Below, one piece after another: positions 24,231 to 32,359 of a stretch of 32,359 nucleotides of DNA. The translations under genes were made by a program, and so were the position numbers. Under the pieces are notes generated by a model. The model had not been told where the DNA came from and made no database searches. It was given only the letters and a program-made list of their open reading frames with translations. Every line of letters starts with the position of its first letter. Position 1 is the first letter of the stretch. Source of the stretch: DTYU01 sp040757355 (GTDB lineage Bacteria; Bacillota; Desulfotomaculia; Desulfotomaculales; Ammonificaceae); NCBI GenBank assembly GCA_040757355.1, contig JBFLWY010000030.1, positions 1 to 32,359 on the forward strand. Direction: 5' to 3'.

Positions 24231-24284
24231 TGCACCGTTAGGTTTTTATAGAAATCTACAGAAATCATGCAAGGAGGTGAAACG

Positions 24285-24551
24285 TTGGCTAAGAAATCAT
24301 CCCTCAAGAGGCTGCGCCAGATTAAAAAGCAGACCCTAAGGAACGCGAGCCTGAAGTCTGCCCTGCGAACTACAATCAAGAAGTTTGAAAAGGCTTTGGC
24401 GGAGGGCCAGGCCGACGTTGAGGATAAACTGAAGGCTGCACTGCGGGCGCTGGATAAGGCATGGACCAAGGGAATTCTGCATAAGAATACAGCAGCCCGA
24501 AGGAAATCACGCTTAACAAAAATGTTTAATAAAAGCCGCCTCGCGGGATAA
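24285..24551 (+). CDS. rpsT: 30S ribosomal protein S20
   Basis: Primary 16S rRNA-binding protein, 88 residues, almost wholly helical and basic. It has the family pattern AKKSSLKRLRQIKKQ, then a long helix KSALRTTIKKFEKAL, and the C-terminal GILHKNTAARRKSRLTK. The start is the TTG at 24285, eight bases after AAGGAGGTGA; an in-frame ATG at 24267 includes that ribosome-binding site and is not used. It is transcribed opposite to all other housekeeping genes here, as is common for rpsT. Confidence 0.95.
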   Translation: MAKKSSLKRLRQIKKQTLRNASLKSALRTTIKKFEKALAEGQADVEDKLKAALRALDKAWTKGILHKNTAARRKSRLTKMFNKSRLAG

Positions 24552-24579
24552 AGCAACCGTTTTTCATTTTCTAACTAAT

Positions 24580-24620
24580 GCCGCCCGTAGCATCAACAAG
24601 TGCCGGGTGGCTTTAACTTT
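24580..24620 (+). terminator. Terminator after rpsT
   Basis: GCCGCCCG (24580-24587) pairs with CGGGTGGC (24604-24611) apart from one central mismatch, followed by TTTAACTTT. It separates the converging rpsT and holA genes. Confidence 0.6.
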
Positions 24621-24631
24621 AATATTTGTAG

Positions 24632-25642
24632 CTAATGTTTTAAGGGTTGTAGGCTTAACAGCAGGAGCCGCCGCTCCAACCCCTGCAGGAACTCGTCGCG
24701 GCCCGATTTGACTGCCGCATCGAGCTCAAGGAGGCTCCAGAAAAGAGCGGCCAGATCCTTGCGCGGGAAACGGCGGGCCTGAGCCGCCACTTTCTTCGCC
24801 ACAAACGGAGGCACGCCGAGTTCACGCGCCAGGGAGTCGCTGTGAATTCCGGAGGCTAAAAACTCCTGGGCCAGAATTATCAGCCGCAACTGCCGCGCTA
24901 AGAGACTTAGTACAACCCCTTGCGGCTCTCTTGTTAAAACCGCCCGGAGTTTGGCAATCGCCACGGGGTAGCGCCGCTCACCAAAAGCATCCACCGCCGC
25001 AAAAACCGCTTCTTCGGCGGCCGGCGTAACCACTGCTTTCACATCAGCAGCGGTAACCACACGACTGTTACCCGTATAGGCCAAAACCTTTTCCAGTTCA
25101 TTATTCAAAAGGGTCAAGTCCCTGCCGGTGGTCAGCAGAGCTTCGGTCGCCGCGGGCTCAATGGTTTTCCCAGCCTGTCTTGCCCTCTTTTGGAACCACT
25201 TTTTAAGATCGGCAGGCGCGAGGTGGGAAAACTCGACCGCCTTTCCATGCGCCTGAACCAGCTTCCAAACCTCGCGCCTCCTGTCCACCGCCCCGCTCGT
25301 ACAGAATACAAGGCAGGCAGCCGTAATGGGCCGGCGCAGATAAGCCAGTAGTACCGGATCATCTTTTGGTCCGCCGGAAGCGAAGTAAGGTGCGTTTTTC
25401 ACCACCACCAGGCGGCGGGCAGAAAACAAGCTCGCCGTTTGCGCAATCTCGGCAATCTCTCTGGGAGAGACCTCTTCCCCGTCCAGCACTTCATAGTCCA
25501 GGCTGTTTTCGTCTCCGACAATCGCCTGCCTGAACCGGCGCACAGCCTCCCGCTGCAGGTACACTTCCGGTCCGTAGAAGAGGTAAACCGGCAGAATGCG
25601 GCCGTTTTCGAGTTCAGCAAGCAGTTCTAAAAAGTATTGCAT
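24632..25642 (-). CDS. holA: DNA polymerase III subunit delta
   Basis: Clamp-loader subunit that opens the beta sliding clamp, about 336 residues. It shows the RFC-like layout: VYLFYGPEVYLQREAVRRF at the start, LFSARRLVVVKNAPYF and KWFQKRARQAGKTI, ending with a helical collar domain (LLARQLRLIILAQEFLASG). The longer frame to 25690 is unlikely; ATG 25642 gives the usual MQYF beginning behind GGTGAG. The order holA-rpsT is typical of Firmicutes. Confidence 0.9.
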   Translation of the reverse strand: MQYFLELLAELENGRILPVYLFYGPEVYLQREAVRRFRQAIVGDENSLDYEVLDGEEVSPREIAEIAQTASLFSARRLVVVKNAPYFASGGPKDDPVLLAYLRRPITAACLVFCTSGAVDRRREVWKLVQAHGKAVEFSHLAPADLKKWFQKRARQAGKTIEPAATEALLTTGRDLTLLNNELEKVLAYTGNSRVVTAADVKAVVTPAAEEAVFAAVDAFGERRYPVAIAKLRAVLTREPQGVVLSLLARQLRLIILAQEFLASGIHSDSLARELGVPPFVAKKVAAQARRFPRKDLAALFWSLLELDAAVKSGRDEFLQGLERRLLLLSLQPLKH

Positions 25643-25733
25643 GGTCTCACCAAAAAGTGAAAATTGTGGGGAAAATTGTGGGGACACCATACTAAATTAT
25701 GACTCAATTTTAACACCCTCGACCCAAGAAATC

Positions 25734-25757
25734 CTTGCAGTTCAAGGGCTGCAAGGT
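25734..25757. repeat. Palindrome CCTTGCAG-N8-CTGCAAGG
   Basis: Perfect 8-base arms in the gap between holA and the DUF77 gene. The rest of 25643-25927 holds a hairpin at about 25898-25936 (GTTCC/GGAAC plus GTAG/CTAC) with T-runs on both sides, a possible terminator of the DUF77 gene, and a weak DUF77-like fragment. Confidence 0.5.
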
Positions 25758-25927
25758 ATAAGATACCCACGGCCGTCACCTTATAGTCAAAGCCGCCTTG
25801 GTTCCGGTATGACTAGCGATTACCGGCTGCTTTGGAAATGATGTACTCAGCCTCTTCCGCAGATTCGGCGGGGCCGGGTGGCTCTTGTCCTGTGTAAAAG
25901 CAGTAGTTCCCTAAGAAAAGGAACCGG

Positions 25928-26230
25928 CTACTTTTTTAAATGTCGGTCAACCGCCTCCACCTTTCCTTTCATAGAAAGCTGCTTGTCCCGCCGCTCGTCG
26001 ATCTTGACGGTCGTTACCACGCGCTCGGCACCGGTGTTAAACGGAACCTCATGCATCTGTTTCGCCGCCGCCAACACTGCATCCAGTTCCCCTTCAACAA
26101 TGGTACCCATAGCCGTCACCTCATATTTGAGGCCGCTGTTACCGAGCACCTTGATGCAGTCTGCTACATACCGGCTCACACTCGGCGAACCCGTCCCGAC
26201 CGGTACCACGGAGATTTCCGCCACTACCAT
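25928..26230 (-). CDS. Thiamine-binding protein, MTH1187/YkoF-like (DUF77)
   Basis: A 100-residue ferredoxin-like protein. MVVAEISVVPVGTGSPSVS at the start and YEVTAMGTIVEGEL in the middle are the family signatures; related proteins bind thiamine or its derivatives. ATG 26230 is chosen because GGGGGGTGG lies seven bases upstream; the longer frame to 26305 enters a repeat-like region. Monocistronic, with no thiamine biosynthesis genes nearby in this window. Confidence 0.88.
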   Translation of the reverse strand: MVVAEISVVPVGTGSPSVSRYVADCIKVLGNSGLKYEVTAMGTIVEGELDAVLAAAKQMHEVPFNTGAERVVTTVKIDERRDKQLSMKGKVEAVDRHLKK

Positions 26231-26490
26231 TTTCGCGCCACCCCCCTTGAAAACAGTTCTAAGTTCAAGCTTAGACTGAGAGACCTTTAGGGGTCCGTTC
26301 AACATTGATAAAAGACCGAAGCACGAACAATTGAGCCATTTCTATTCCTGTTGGCGGATTAATCGTCGTGAATGAATCCCCGACAGATCGGACCGCGTCA
26401 CACTACAATAACAAACCATACCTCGAAATGCCTTCATGGTGATTGTAAGCGTAACACCAGCCAAAATCAAGGATCGTTTACGGTGTTGGC

Positions 26491-26546
26491 GCCTGCTTGC
26501 GCGCTGCGCGCAGGCAAGATGGTTGAGGCCGGAAGTTTCACTTCCG
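26491..26546. repeat. Two hairpins in the gap upstream of the PaaK-like gene
   Basis: GCCTGC...GCAGGC with a GCGCGC-rich centre lies at 26491-26515. A perfect CGGAAGT-TTC-ACTTCCG lies at 26530-26546. They are part of a 525-base gap (26231-26754) that also has a GGTCC/GTTCAAC remnant (26281-26303) and 21-bp repeats. Confidence 0.5.
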
Positions 26547-26601
26547 CGGGTGCAAGGGCAACAAAATCCTCCCGACCTTCATAATCCACCTGCACTGCTT
26601 A

Positions 26602-26664
26602 CTTTCAGACACGATTTTGCACCTTTCAGATGCGGTCTTGTAGCTTTCATACACGATGTTGACG
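26602..26664. repeat. Three tandem 21-bp imperfect repeats
   Basis: Units start at 26602, 26623 and 26644, each beginning CTTTCA and sharing the pattern CTTTCA-GA-ACGAT-TTG. The period is exactly 21, so on the minus strand each unit encodes a 7-residue repeat (YES-type, as in VNIVYES, YKTASER, CKIVSES), but the small ORF carrying it has no support as a gene. Confidence 0.7.
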
Positions 26665-26754
26665 TTTTTAATCAAAGTGGGTAGACAAGGAAAAAGACCT
26701 CTTTCAAACCATAACAAACCTCCTGTGGTATGATAAAGAAGGGGGCTGGATCCA

Positions 26755-28131
26755 GTGAACGCAGGGAAGGTTTTCATCGAACAAATTGTCTATCCAGCAA
26801 TGGAGAAGTTGAAAGGGAACAAAATCCGCAGCTATCTCCAGGAGCTGAAATTGAGCCAGGAATTCACCCGCCAAATGCTCGAGGAGCTTCAGCGAGAGAG
26901 GCTTAGGAAGCTATTAAGACATTGTATCGAGAATGTTCCGGCATACAGACAATTCCGGCACCTGGCGCAGAAAATAGACGTAAGTCCCTACGCGGCACTG
27001 CAAGAGTTTCCCGTACTGACGAAGAGCCATTTTACCCGGCACGCGGACGAGTATCTTGCTCAAGGGGTTGACAAGGCGGCCTTGATTTGCAACCGGACTG
27101 GTGGATCAACCGGGGAGCCGGTCAGGTTCTATCTCGACCGTGTTACTGTGGAGCATTACGAGGCTGCCCGGTGGAGAGGCCTATCATGGTGGGGAATAGG
27201 GTTGGGGGATCCCTCGGTAATGATTTGGGGATCACCTATAGAGATGACTCAAAACCAAAGCCGTGTCTATCGGCTGAAAGAAAGGCTGCTGAAGAACAGA
27301 ATCATTATTCCTGCTTATGCTTTAGATCCCGGGAAAGCCGGATACTATGTTGATTTGCTCAGTTCCTTTGCGCCCGAATACATATACGGCTATGCTTCGG
27401 CGCTGCATGCGTTTGCTCAACTGATGAATAGCCAAGGATTAAGAATTACTAAGCATCTAAAAGGAGTGGTTTCCACGGCCGAAACCCTGTTTGACGACCA
27501 GCGCACGGTCATAAAAAACTCTTTTAGTGCCCGGGTGATAAATGAGTATGGGGCTCGTGACGCCGGTATCATCGCCTATCAGTGTCCTTCCGGTAGTATG
27601 CACGTAACCGAAGAAAACCTTGTTGTTGAGACAGTTGATATCGAAACCGGCAACAGGGTGGAAAACGGGCGCAGTGGTCTGGTAACAGTAACTGATTTAC
27701 ACAACTATTCAATGCCACGGTTGAGGTATCAGTTGGGCGATGTAGCAAGGTTGTCGAATGAAAGCTGCAAATGTGGAAAGCAACTGCGGGTCCTGCAAGC
27801 GATTGAGGGGCGAGAAGACGATATATTTGTTTCGAAAGTAGGCAAGCTTGTACACGGTCACTTCTGGAATCATATCGCGAGAAATATGCACGGTATTAAG
27901 CAGTTTCAGTTGGTCCAACATGATAGGGAAAATGTTACCCTCAAAATAGTCAAAAATGAAAAGTTTAAGCGGGAAGAAGTCGATTATTTTATCCACCAAA
28001 TCCGTGATGTGTTAGGCGATTCAAACATAAACGTAGTTTATTGTGAAGGGATTGAACCGACTGCTTCCGGAAAACGAAGGTACGCGGTTCGAGAGTTCCC
28101 GATTCTTCTTGAAAGAGTAAACGAAAGATAG
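26755..28131 (+). CDS. Phenylacetate-CoA ligase / CapK-family adenylating enzyme
   Basis: A 458-residue acyl-adenylate-forming enzyme of the PaaK/CapK family. The phosphate-binding loop NRTGGSTGEP is at 113-122, the adenylate motif INEYGARDAG near 258-267, the hinge region LRYQLGDVARL near 322, and a Cys pair CKCGK after it. Typical PaaK proteins are about 430 residues; CapK-like members are often tied to polysaccharide or other accessory pathways, and the substrate is not evident. The GTG start follows AAGAAGGGGG; an extended -10 (TGGTATGAT, 26726-26734) precedes it. It is lone, on the opposite strand to its neighbours, and looks AT-richer than them, which suggests acquisition by transfer. 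Confidence 0.82.
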   Translation: MNAGKVFIEQIVYPAMEKLKGNKIRSYLQELKLSQEFTRQMLEELQRERLRKLLRHCIENVPAYRQFRHLAQKIDVSPYAALQEFPVLTKSHFTRHADEYLAQGVDKAALICNRTGGSTGEPVRFYLDRVTVEHYEAARWRGLSWWGIGLGDPSVMIWGSPIEMTQNQSRVYRLKERLLKNRIIIPAYALDPGKAGYYVDLLSSFAPEYIYGYASALHAFAQLMNSQGLRITKHLKGVVSTAETLFDDQRTVIKNSFSARVINEYGARDAGIIAYQCPSGSMHVTEENLVVETVDIETGNRVENGRSGLVTVTDLHNYSMPRLRYQLGDVARLSNESCKCGKQLRVLQAIEGREDDIFVSKVGKLVHGHFWNHIARNMHGIKQFQLVQHDRENVTLKIVKNEKFKREEVDYFIHQIRDVLGDSNINVVYCEGIEPTASGKRRYAVREFPILLERVNER

Positions 28132-28137
28132 AAATGT

Positions 28138-28171
28138 GCGCTATGTCCGGATTAGAGTCAGGTCATAGCGC
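28138..28171. terminator. Hairpin between converging genes
   Basis: GCGCTATG (28138-28145) and CATAGCGC (28164-28171) are perfect arms with an 18-base loop, flanked by A-rich and T-rich sequence. It can serve both the PaaK-like gene (plus) and comEC (minus). Confidence 0.6.
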
Positions 28172-28190
28172 AAATTTCTTAAGAACCGCT

Positions 28191-30641
28191 CTATGCAGCA
28201 GGCTGAAGCACCCGCCGCCCGGTTTTGACTTCGATTTTTGTGCCGTCGGTTTTGAGCAGAACCGCGCCGTCCCTATCGGTGCGGTAAACCTTCGCCCCGA
28301 GACTTTCAAGCTCTTGGATGGCGGCCGGAGAAGGCTGGCCGAAACGGTTCCGGGCGCCCACTGAAACGACCGCGATCTCGGGTTGGACCGTTTTATAAAA
28401 AGCAGGCAGGAATTCGGCTGAACCGTGGTGCGGGACTTTAAGAATCTTGCTCTGCAATACCGCTCCGTACTGTAATAACTGCCGCTGCCCGTCTTCCTCG
28501 ATGTCACCCGCGAAGAGTATTCTTTCTTGCTTGTAGGTCAACTGCAATACCAGCGACTCGTTGTTAACAGACGCCGGATCCCCTTCGAAAGGCGGAAAGG
28601 GTCCCAAGACCGCTATTTTTACCGCCGGGTCAAGCCGGACAGCGTCGCCGGCTTTGGCGTAAGCCACCTTAATTCCCTTACCCCGGATATCAGTCAGAAG
28701 TCGCTCATAAGACTTGTCGATTTCTTCGTCTACCGGCGGAACTACCACCATCCGTACCGGTATACGGTCTACCACCGCCCGGGCACCGCCGCAGTGGTCT
28801 TCGTGCGGGTGGGTAAGAACGAGCACGTCGATCCGCCGCACCCCTTCCCGCCGGAGGTACCTTACCACCCGCATCCCTGCACCTTCGGCCTGCACCCCGG
28901 AAAGTTCGCCTGGCCAGCCGCCGGTATCGATCACCAGCGTGTGCCCGCCGGGTGTCCTGACCAGCGCGCTGTCCCCCTGCCCCACGTCGATAAAATCTAA
29001 CCGCAGCACGGGCTCTCCGGCGCCCAACCACCGGAAGAGACCAAGCCATGCGACGATAACAAGGACAAAGACGGCCGCCCGTGCAAACCAGGGACCCAGA
29101 CCGCTTCGTATTGAAACAATCCTTGTTATTTTTTCACCCGACACTTTAGCAACAACCAGATAGAGCAGTCCGAACCACAGAACCACCACTGTCCAGGGTA
29201 TAGACGGAACATAAGTTGCGGCACCGGGTAAGTCTTGGAAGAACCGGATCAGCCAAACGAACAGGTCCAGACAGAGCCCTGTCGGAGCCGCCAGAATTTC
29301 GCCCAAGGGAAGGTAAAAGAGGCCTAAAACGGCCGCAAATATCCCGAACAAAAGGATCGCGCCCGTAAGCGGCACCGCCACTACGTTGGCAAACAGCGCC
29401 ACCGGTGAAATAAGGTTGTAGTGAAGTACAACCAGCGGCAGGGTTCCTAACTGCGCTGCCAGCGGCACCGCAATTCCCAAAGCAATTACCCGGTTTGCCG
29501 GCAGCCGCCATCGTTCTCCCAAACGTTCAATTCCCGAAACAATCAACGGGCCCAGGAAGAGAATGCCCCAGGTGGCAGCAAAAGAAAGCTGAAACCCGGG
29601 ATCCTCTATCGCCAACGGGTTGGCTAGCAGGATAACCAGTGCGGCCGCTGCAAGCGCGGTCGGCCAGTCCCGCTCGCGCCCCAGGTGCTTTGCCAAAAGC
29701 AGGAGAACCGCCATCACCGAAGCCCTTACTACCGGGGGGTTCATACCGACCATCAGGTCATAAATCAAGAGGACCGAAACCGCAACAAGCAAAATAATTC
29801 CGGAACGCATTTTAAGGAAACGCGCCAGACCCAGTACAAAGCCCAAGAGCAGACCCACGTGCAGCCCGCTTACACTGAGGATGTGCACGACTCCTGTTTC
29901 GACAAACGCTTCGTTTACTGCCGGGCTAATCTCCGTTCGGGTGCCGAAGGCAATACCTTTGACTAGAGCACTGTGCTCCCTGGTGAAGACGGCGTCCAGT
30001 ACTCTGAATAACTTTGCTTTTATCCACAGCGCCGGTATGACGAGCGGATTCGGGGTGCCGCGCCCGGTACGTACAACGCCGTCCGAACGAGAATAAACCA
30101 GGACGCTTATGCCGCGCCGTGAAAGGTAGCCGGCGTAGTCAAATTCACCCGGATTGCCGGGCTCCTCCGGCTTTACAACCACCCCGCGAGCCTTTAAAAG
30201 ATCACCGTATGAAAAAACCTCCTTTGGCTCCCGCACCACCAGGAGTACCCGGCCGCCCTTAAACACCTCATCGCCTACACGGGCCTCATTTACGTGAAGC
30301 GTATAACGCGCGGCCTGCGCCCGGATGTCGGGTTCGCTTATTATCGTACCGGTGATGACCGCCTGGTGCCCGGACCGGGCTGCGAGAGGTGATGCCGCCT
30401 CCGCTACTGCAAAGCGGGCGGCCACTACCCCGAGAAAAAAGAAGAGGACATAGATTAACCGGTGGTTACGCTGGAGGGAGTATAGATAGCCGATTCCGGC
30501 CACCATCAAGGCGAAGAGAGCAGCAAGAAGGGCGGTACCAGCAGGGAGCGGGAAGTAACGGCCCGCAAAACAACCGCCTGCATAAAGAAAAGTCAACAGC
30601 ACCAGCGGCGGTATGAAAAGTTCTTTCGCCCCGGATGACAC
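28191..30641 (-). CDS. comEC: Competence protein ComEC/Rec2
   Basis: Inner-membrane channel for uptake of single-stranded DNA during transformation, 816 residues. Three parts: an N-terminal membrane and OB-fold-like region (1-190; DUF4131-type), a central Competence domain with many membrane helices and the signature VHILSVSGLHVGLLLGFVLG, and a C-terminal metallo-beta-lactamase-like domain (from about 545) with FIDVGQGDSALV and THPHEDHCGG, whose His/Asp residues could bind metal for nuclease action. GTG 30641 follows GAGGG. It lies 9 bases after comEA, so the two form an operon. Such genes are common in clostridia with no proven competence. Confidence 0.95.
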   Translation of the reverse strand: MSSGAKELFIPPLVLLTFLYAGGCFAGRYFPLPAGTALLAALFALMVAGIGYLYSLQRNHRLIYVLFFFLGVVAARFAVAEAASPLAARSGHQAVITGTIISEPDIRAQAARYTLHVNEARVGDEVFKGGRVLLVVREPKEVFSYGDLLKARGVVVKPEEPGNPGEFDYAGYLSRRGISVLVYSRSDGVVRTGRGTPNPLVIPALWIKAKLFRVLDAVFTREHSALVKGIAFGTRTEISPAVNEAFVETGVVHILSVSGLHVGLLLGFVLGLARFLKMRSGIILLVAVSVLLIYDLMVGMNPPVVRASVMAVLLLLAKHLGRERDWPTALAAAALVILLANPLAIEDPGFQLSFAATWGILFLGPLIVSGIERLGERWRLPANRVIALGIAVPLAAQLGTLPLVVLHYNLISPVALFANVVAVPLTGAILLFGIFAAVLGLFYLPLGEILAAPTGLCLDLFVWLIRFFQDLPGAATYVPSIPWTVVVLWFGLLYLVVAKVSGEKITRIVSIRSGLGPWFARAAVFVLVIVAWLGLFRWLGAGEPVLRLDFIDVGQGDSALVRTPGGHTLVIDTGGWPGELSGVQAEGAGMRVVRYLRREGVRRIDVLVLTHPHEDHCGGARAVVDRIPVRMVVVPPVDEEIDKSYERLLTDIRGKGIKVAYAKAGDAVRLDPAVKIAVLGPFPPFEGDPASVNNESLVLQLTYKQERILFAGDIEEDGQRQLLQYGAVLQSKILKVPHHGSAEFLPAFYKTVQPEIAVVSVGARNRFGQPSPAAIQELESLGAKVYRTDRDGAVLLKTDGTKIEVKTGRRVLQPAA

Positions 30642-30650
30642 AAAGACCCT

Positions 30651-31253
30651 CTACCTTACACAGACATGGTCCCGCAACTGGGCAAGCTTCTTCTCGCCGA
30701 TACCGGGAACATTTATAAGGTCATCGACCGTGGAAAAGAGGCCGTTAGCGGCACGGTATTCAATTATCCGCTGGGCAAGCGACGGGCCGATCCCCGGAAG
30801 CTCTTCAAGAGTACGGGCGTCGGCGGTGTTTATGTTAATTCTTGACGCGTTAGTCACCATACTCGAGCTAGTTCGGGGCCCCACAGTTACCGTAAAGGGG
30901 TTGTTAGAGGCCGGTGCCCCGAACTCCACAGGCGGTGCTTTTTCCGGCACCATCACCTTTTGCCCGTCTTCCAGTACCTGCGCCAGGTTCAAACTGTTTA
31001 CGTCCGCGTCCGGACGGGCCTCGGCTTTCTGCACAGCGTCTAACAGGCGGCTTCCCTGCGGCAACCGGTAAACCCCGGGCCGGTAAACCGCCCCCGCCAC
31101 ATGTACGCAAATCTCTCGCGGCTGCTTTTCTACTGCAATCTCCGGCTGCTCCGCCTCGACCTGCCGGTGAAGCGCATATTTTGCCCCCAACCCGAATACG
31201 ATGGCGAGTGCGAAGAGCAATAAGAGCGCCTGCTCGCGCCGCCTGAGATGCAC
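30651..31253 (-). CDS. comEA: Competence protein ComEA (DNA receptor)
   Basis: Membrane-anchored double-stranded-DNA receptor, 200 residues. After a short basic stretch, residues about 9-28 form a membrane anchor. A SLBB domain (CVHVAGAVYRPGVYRLPQGS) is followed by a linker and the C-terminal pair of helix-hairpin-helix motifs: ININTADARTLEELPGIGPS and INVPGIGEKKLAQL. The GTG start follows GGAGG about nine bases upstream. Directly upstream of comEC on the same strand. Confidence 0.95.
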   Translation of the reverse strand: MHLRRREQALLLLFALAIVFGLGAKYALHRQVEAEQPEIAVEKQPREICVHVAGAVYRPGVYRLPQGSRLLDAVQKAEARPDADVNSLNLAQVLEDGQKVMVPEKAPPVEFGAPASNNPFTVTVGPRTSSSMVTNASRININTADARTLEELPGIGPSLAQRIIEYRAANGLFSTVDDLINVPGIGEKKLAQLRDHVCVR

Positions 31254-31272
31254 GGTTCAGTTCCTCCACATT

Positions 31273-31980
31273 CTACGTTATTTCGTTTTGTTTCGCCGCC
31301 GGCATGGCAAATCCTTCACGGGGGCTTACAAAAAGCCGCCCGTCCGGCGCAAGGGCTGCCAGAAAGACTTCCTGGAAGGATAACCCCCTCGCTTTGAGCT
31401 CTTGTTCCAGCCACGTCTCGTCCCGCTTGACCGCAGCCAGGTTCGGCCTGAGCACCTCACCGTCAGCGATCAAGATGAGGGGCAGACCGGTGGCCACCGG
31501 CCCCAAATTCAAATCCTCGCGGGTAACCGGCCTGCACTCGCTCCGGGGAATCACGCTCAGTTCTCCCGAGTTCTCTAGTACGGCCACAGCCACTTCCGCC
31601 GGGTCCGGATACCCTTTTTCCCGGAGCTGGCTCAAGAGGTCATCTAAATTGTACCGCGCCCGGCGCATTTCCCGGTGCAGTATCTGTCCGTCCCGGATGA
31701 CGACCTGCGGCGACCCGCAGACAAAATATCTCAGCCAGCGGCTGTGGAGCGCGGCATAGGAAAACCCAATTTCCAGAAACGCGAGAATGAAAAGAGGCAT
31801 CAGCCCCCTCAAAAGCGGGATTTCCGGCTGTTCCATCGGTAAGGCCGCCACCTCGGCGATTATTATCGCTACAACAAAGTCGAAAGGTGAAAGCTGCCCG
31901 ATCTCCCTTTTACCCATTAAACGCACCACAAGGAGCACGATAAAATAGATCAGAATGGTGCGAAGAATTACGGTTAACAT
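31273..31980 (-). CDS. DUF421 (YetF/YcaP-like) membrane protein
   Basis: A 235-residue protein. Three N-terminal membrane segments (about 5-20, 35-50, 55-75), including LVVRLMGKREIGQLSPFDFV, the family signature, are followed by a cytoplasmic domain with VVIRDGQILHREMRRARYNLDDLLSQLREKG. Its order (membrane part then two small soluble domains) is complete. YetF-like proteins support germinant receptor function in Bacillus spores; that role here is only suggestive. ATG 31980 follows AGGTGG. Just upstream of comEA but with a 19-base gap. Confidence 0.88.
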   Translation of the reverse strand: MLTVILRTILIYFIVLLVVRLMGKREIGQLSPFDFVVAIIIAEVAALPMEQPEIPLLRGLMPLFILAFLEIGFSYAALHSRWLRYFVCGSPQVVIRDGQILHREMRRARYNLDDLLSQLREKGYPDPAEVAVAVLENSGELSVIPRSECRPVTREDLNLGPVATGLPLILIADGEVLRPNLAAVKRDETWLEQELKARGLSFQEVFLAALAPDGRLFVSPREGFAMPAAKQNEIT

Positions 31981-32028
31981 CAGACCACCTGTATATAGAA
32001 TTTATTTATAGGTTTTCCTTTCCCCGTT

Positions 32029-32057
32029 CAAAAAAGCAAAAACCGCCCTCTGAGCGG
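32029..32057 (-). terminator. Rho-independent terminator, minus strand
   Basis: AACCGC-N7-GCGGTT followed on the minus strand by TTTGCTTTTTTG. It ends transcription coming from the right edge and lies 49 bases before the DUF421 gene. Confidence 0.75.
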
Positions 32058-32074
32058 TTATAAACTGATACATA

Positions 32075-32200
32075 TCATATTTTCATCATTCCCGGTGCGT
32101 GGATGCTGACGATCTCCGTAATTGCCGCAGGCAGGATCCACAGTGTCAACCTGCTGTTGAGCCTCCTGACAGTCCTTGTCTCCTTATAAATAGACACCAT
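32075..32200 (-). CDS. Possible 41-residue protein at the right edge
   Basis: Minus strand from ATG 32200 to TGA 32075, ending 18 bases before a good terminator. It reads RLNSRLTLWILPAAITEIVS and ends IHAPGMMKI. The short hydrophobic segment could be a membrane helix. No clear ribosome-binding site and no family recognised. The rest of 32201-32359 shows nothing I can support. Confidence 0.3.
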   Translation of the reverse strand: MVSIYKETRTVRRLNSRLTLWILPAAITEIVSIHAPGMMKI

Positions 32201-32359
32201 TGAAGTCGTGTTCAAGGTGTCTGTGGATCTACCTGGAAAGTTAGGTAAAAAAAGATGCCACTGTATTATTGATTAAAACATCAAATGGTTGGTATGGATC
32301 TTCGTTTTGCTATTTCATTATATACTCGGACAAATTGAACAAGTAATCGACAATCCAAT

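Noticed and set aside
26538..26777. Minus-strand 79-codon ORF carrying the 7-residue repeats
   Set aside because: It overlaps the promoter and start of the plus-strand PaaK-like gene, has no ribosome-binding site, and its regularity comes from the 21-bp DNA repeat.

Overview
The window looks like chromosomal DNA of an anaerobic, endospore-forming, moderately GC-rich Firmicute of the Peptococcaceae / Desulfotomaculum-Pelotomaculum-Moorella type. The reasons are the clostridial core order (comEA-comEC, holA, rpsT, spoIIP, lepA, hemW, hrcA, grpE, dnaK, dnaJ, prmA), a CIRCE operator, a sporulation gene, frequent GTG/TTG starts behind strong GGAGG ribosome-binding sites, and an archaeal-type (group II-like, 'group III') chaperonin inside the heat-shock operon, a trait I know from Carboxydothermus and relatives. 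The genus cannot be fixed from this alone.

Left third (1 to about 11.0 kb) is an accessory region, nearly all on the minus strand. It holds a gene running off the left edge plus a decayed partial copy of it; two toxin-antitoxin pairs with PIN toxins, one with a ribbon-helix-helix-like antitoxin and one with an AbrB-type antitoxin; a pRiA4b ORF-3-like protein with zinc-finger ends; a small broken gene with an in-frame TGA; an overlapping SNF2 helicase / zinc-ribbon protein pair; a truncated AbiEi-type antitoxin; a WYL-domain regulator; a solitary cas6 with no CRISPR array in view; an orphan antitoxin; and a PPC/DUF296 protein. A 20-bp palindrome, CGGGAAC-N6-GTTCCCG, recurs four times here, always just upstream of a gene start or beside the WYL gene. 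It is the best candidate for a local regulatory signal.

Middle (about 11.1 to 18.6 kb) is a six-gene stress operon read right to left: sigma-A promoter, CIRCE, hrcA, archaeal-type chaperonin, grpE, dnaK, dnaJ, prmA. HrcA should repress its own operon through CIRCE, which would put a GroES-independent chaperonin and the DnaK machine under one switch.

Right half (18.6 to 32.4 kb) is housekeeping: hemW, lepA, a small secreted protein, spoIIP, a holin-4-type membrane protein, rpsT (the only housekeeping gene on the plus strand), holA, a thiamine-binding (MTH1187/DUF77) protein, a PaaK/CapK-type adenylating enzyme on the plus strand that looks like an insertion, comEC, comEA and a DUF421 (YetF-type) membrane protein. 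The gaps carry many small palindromes and short tandem repeats: heptamer GTTCAAC arrays, 21-bp repeats, and GCCGGAA hairpins. The roughly 500-nt leader in front of lepA is especially rich in them.
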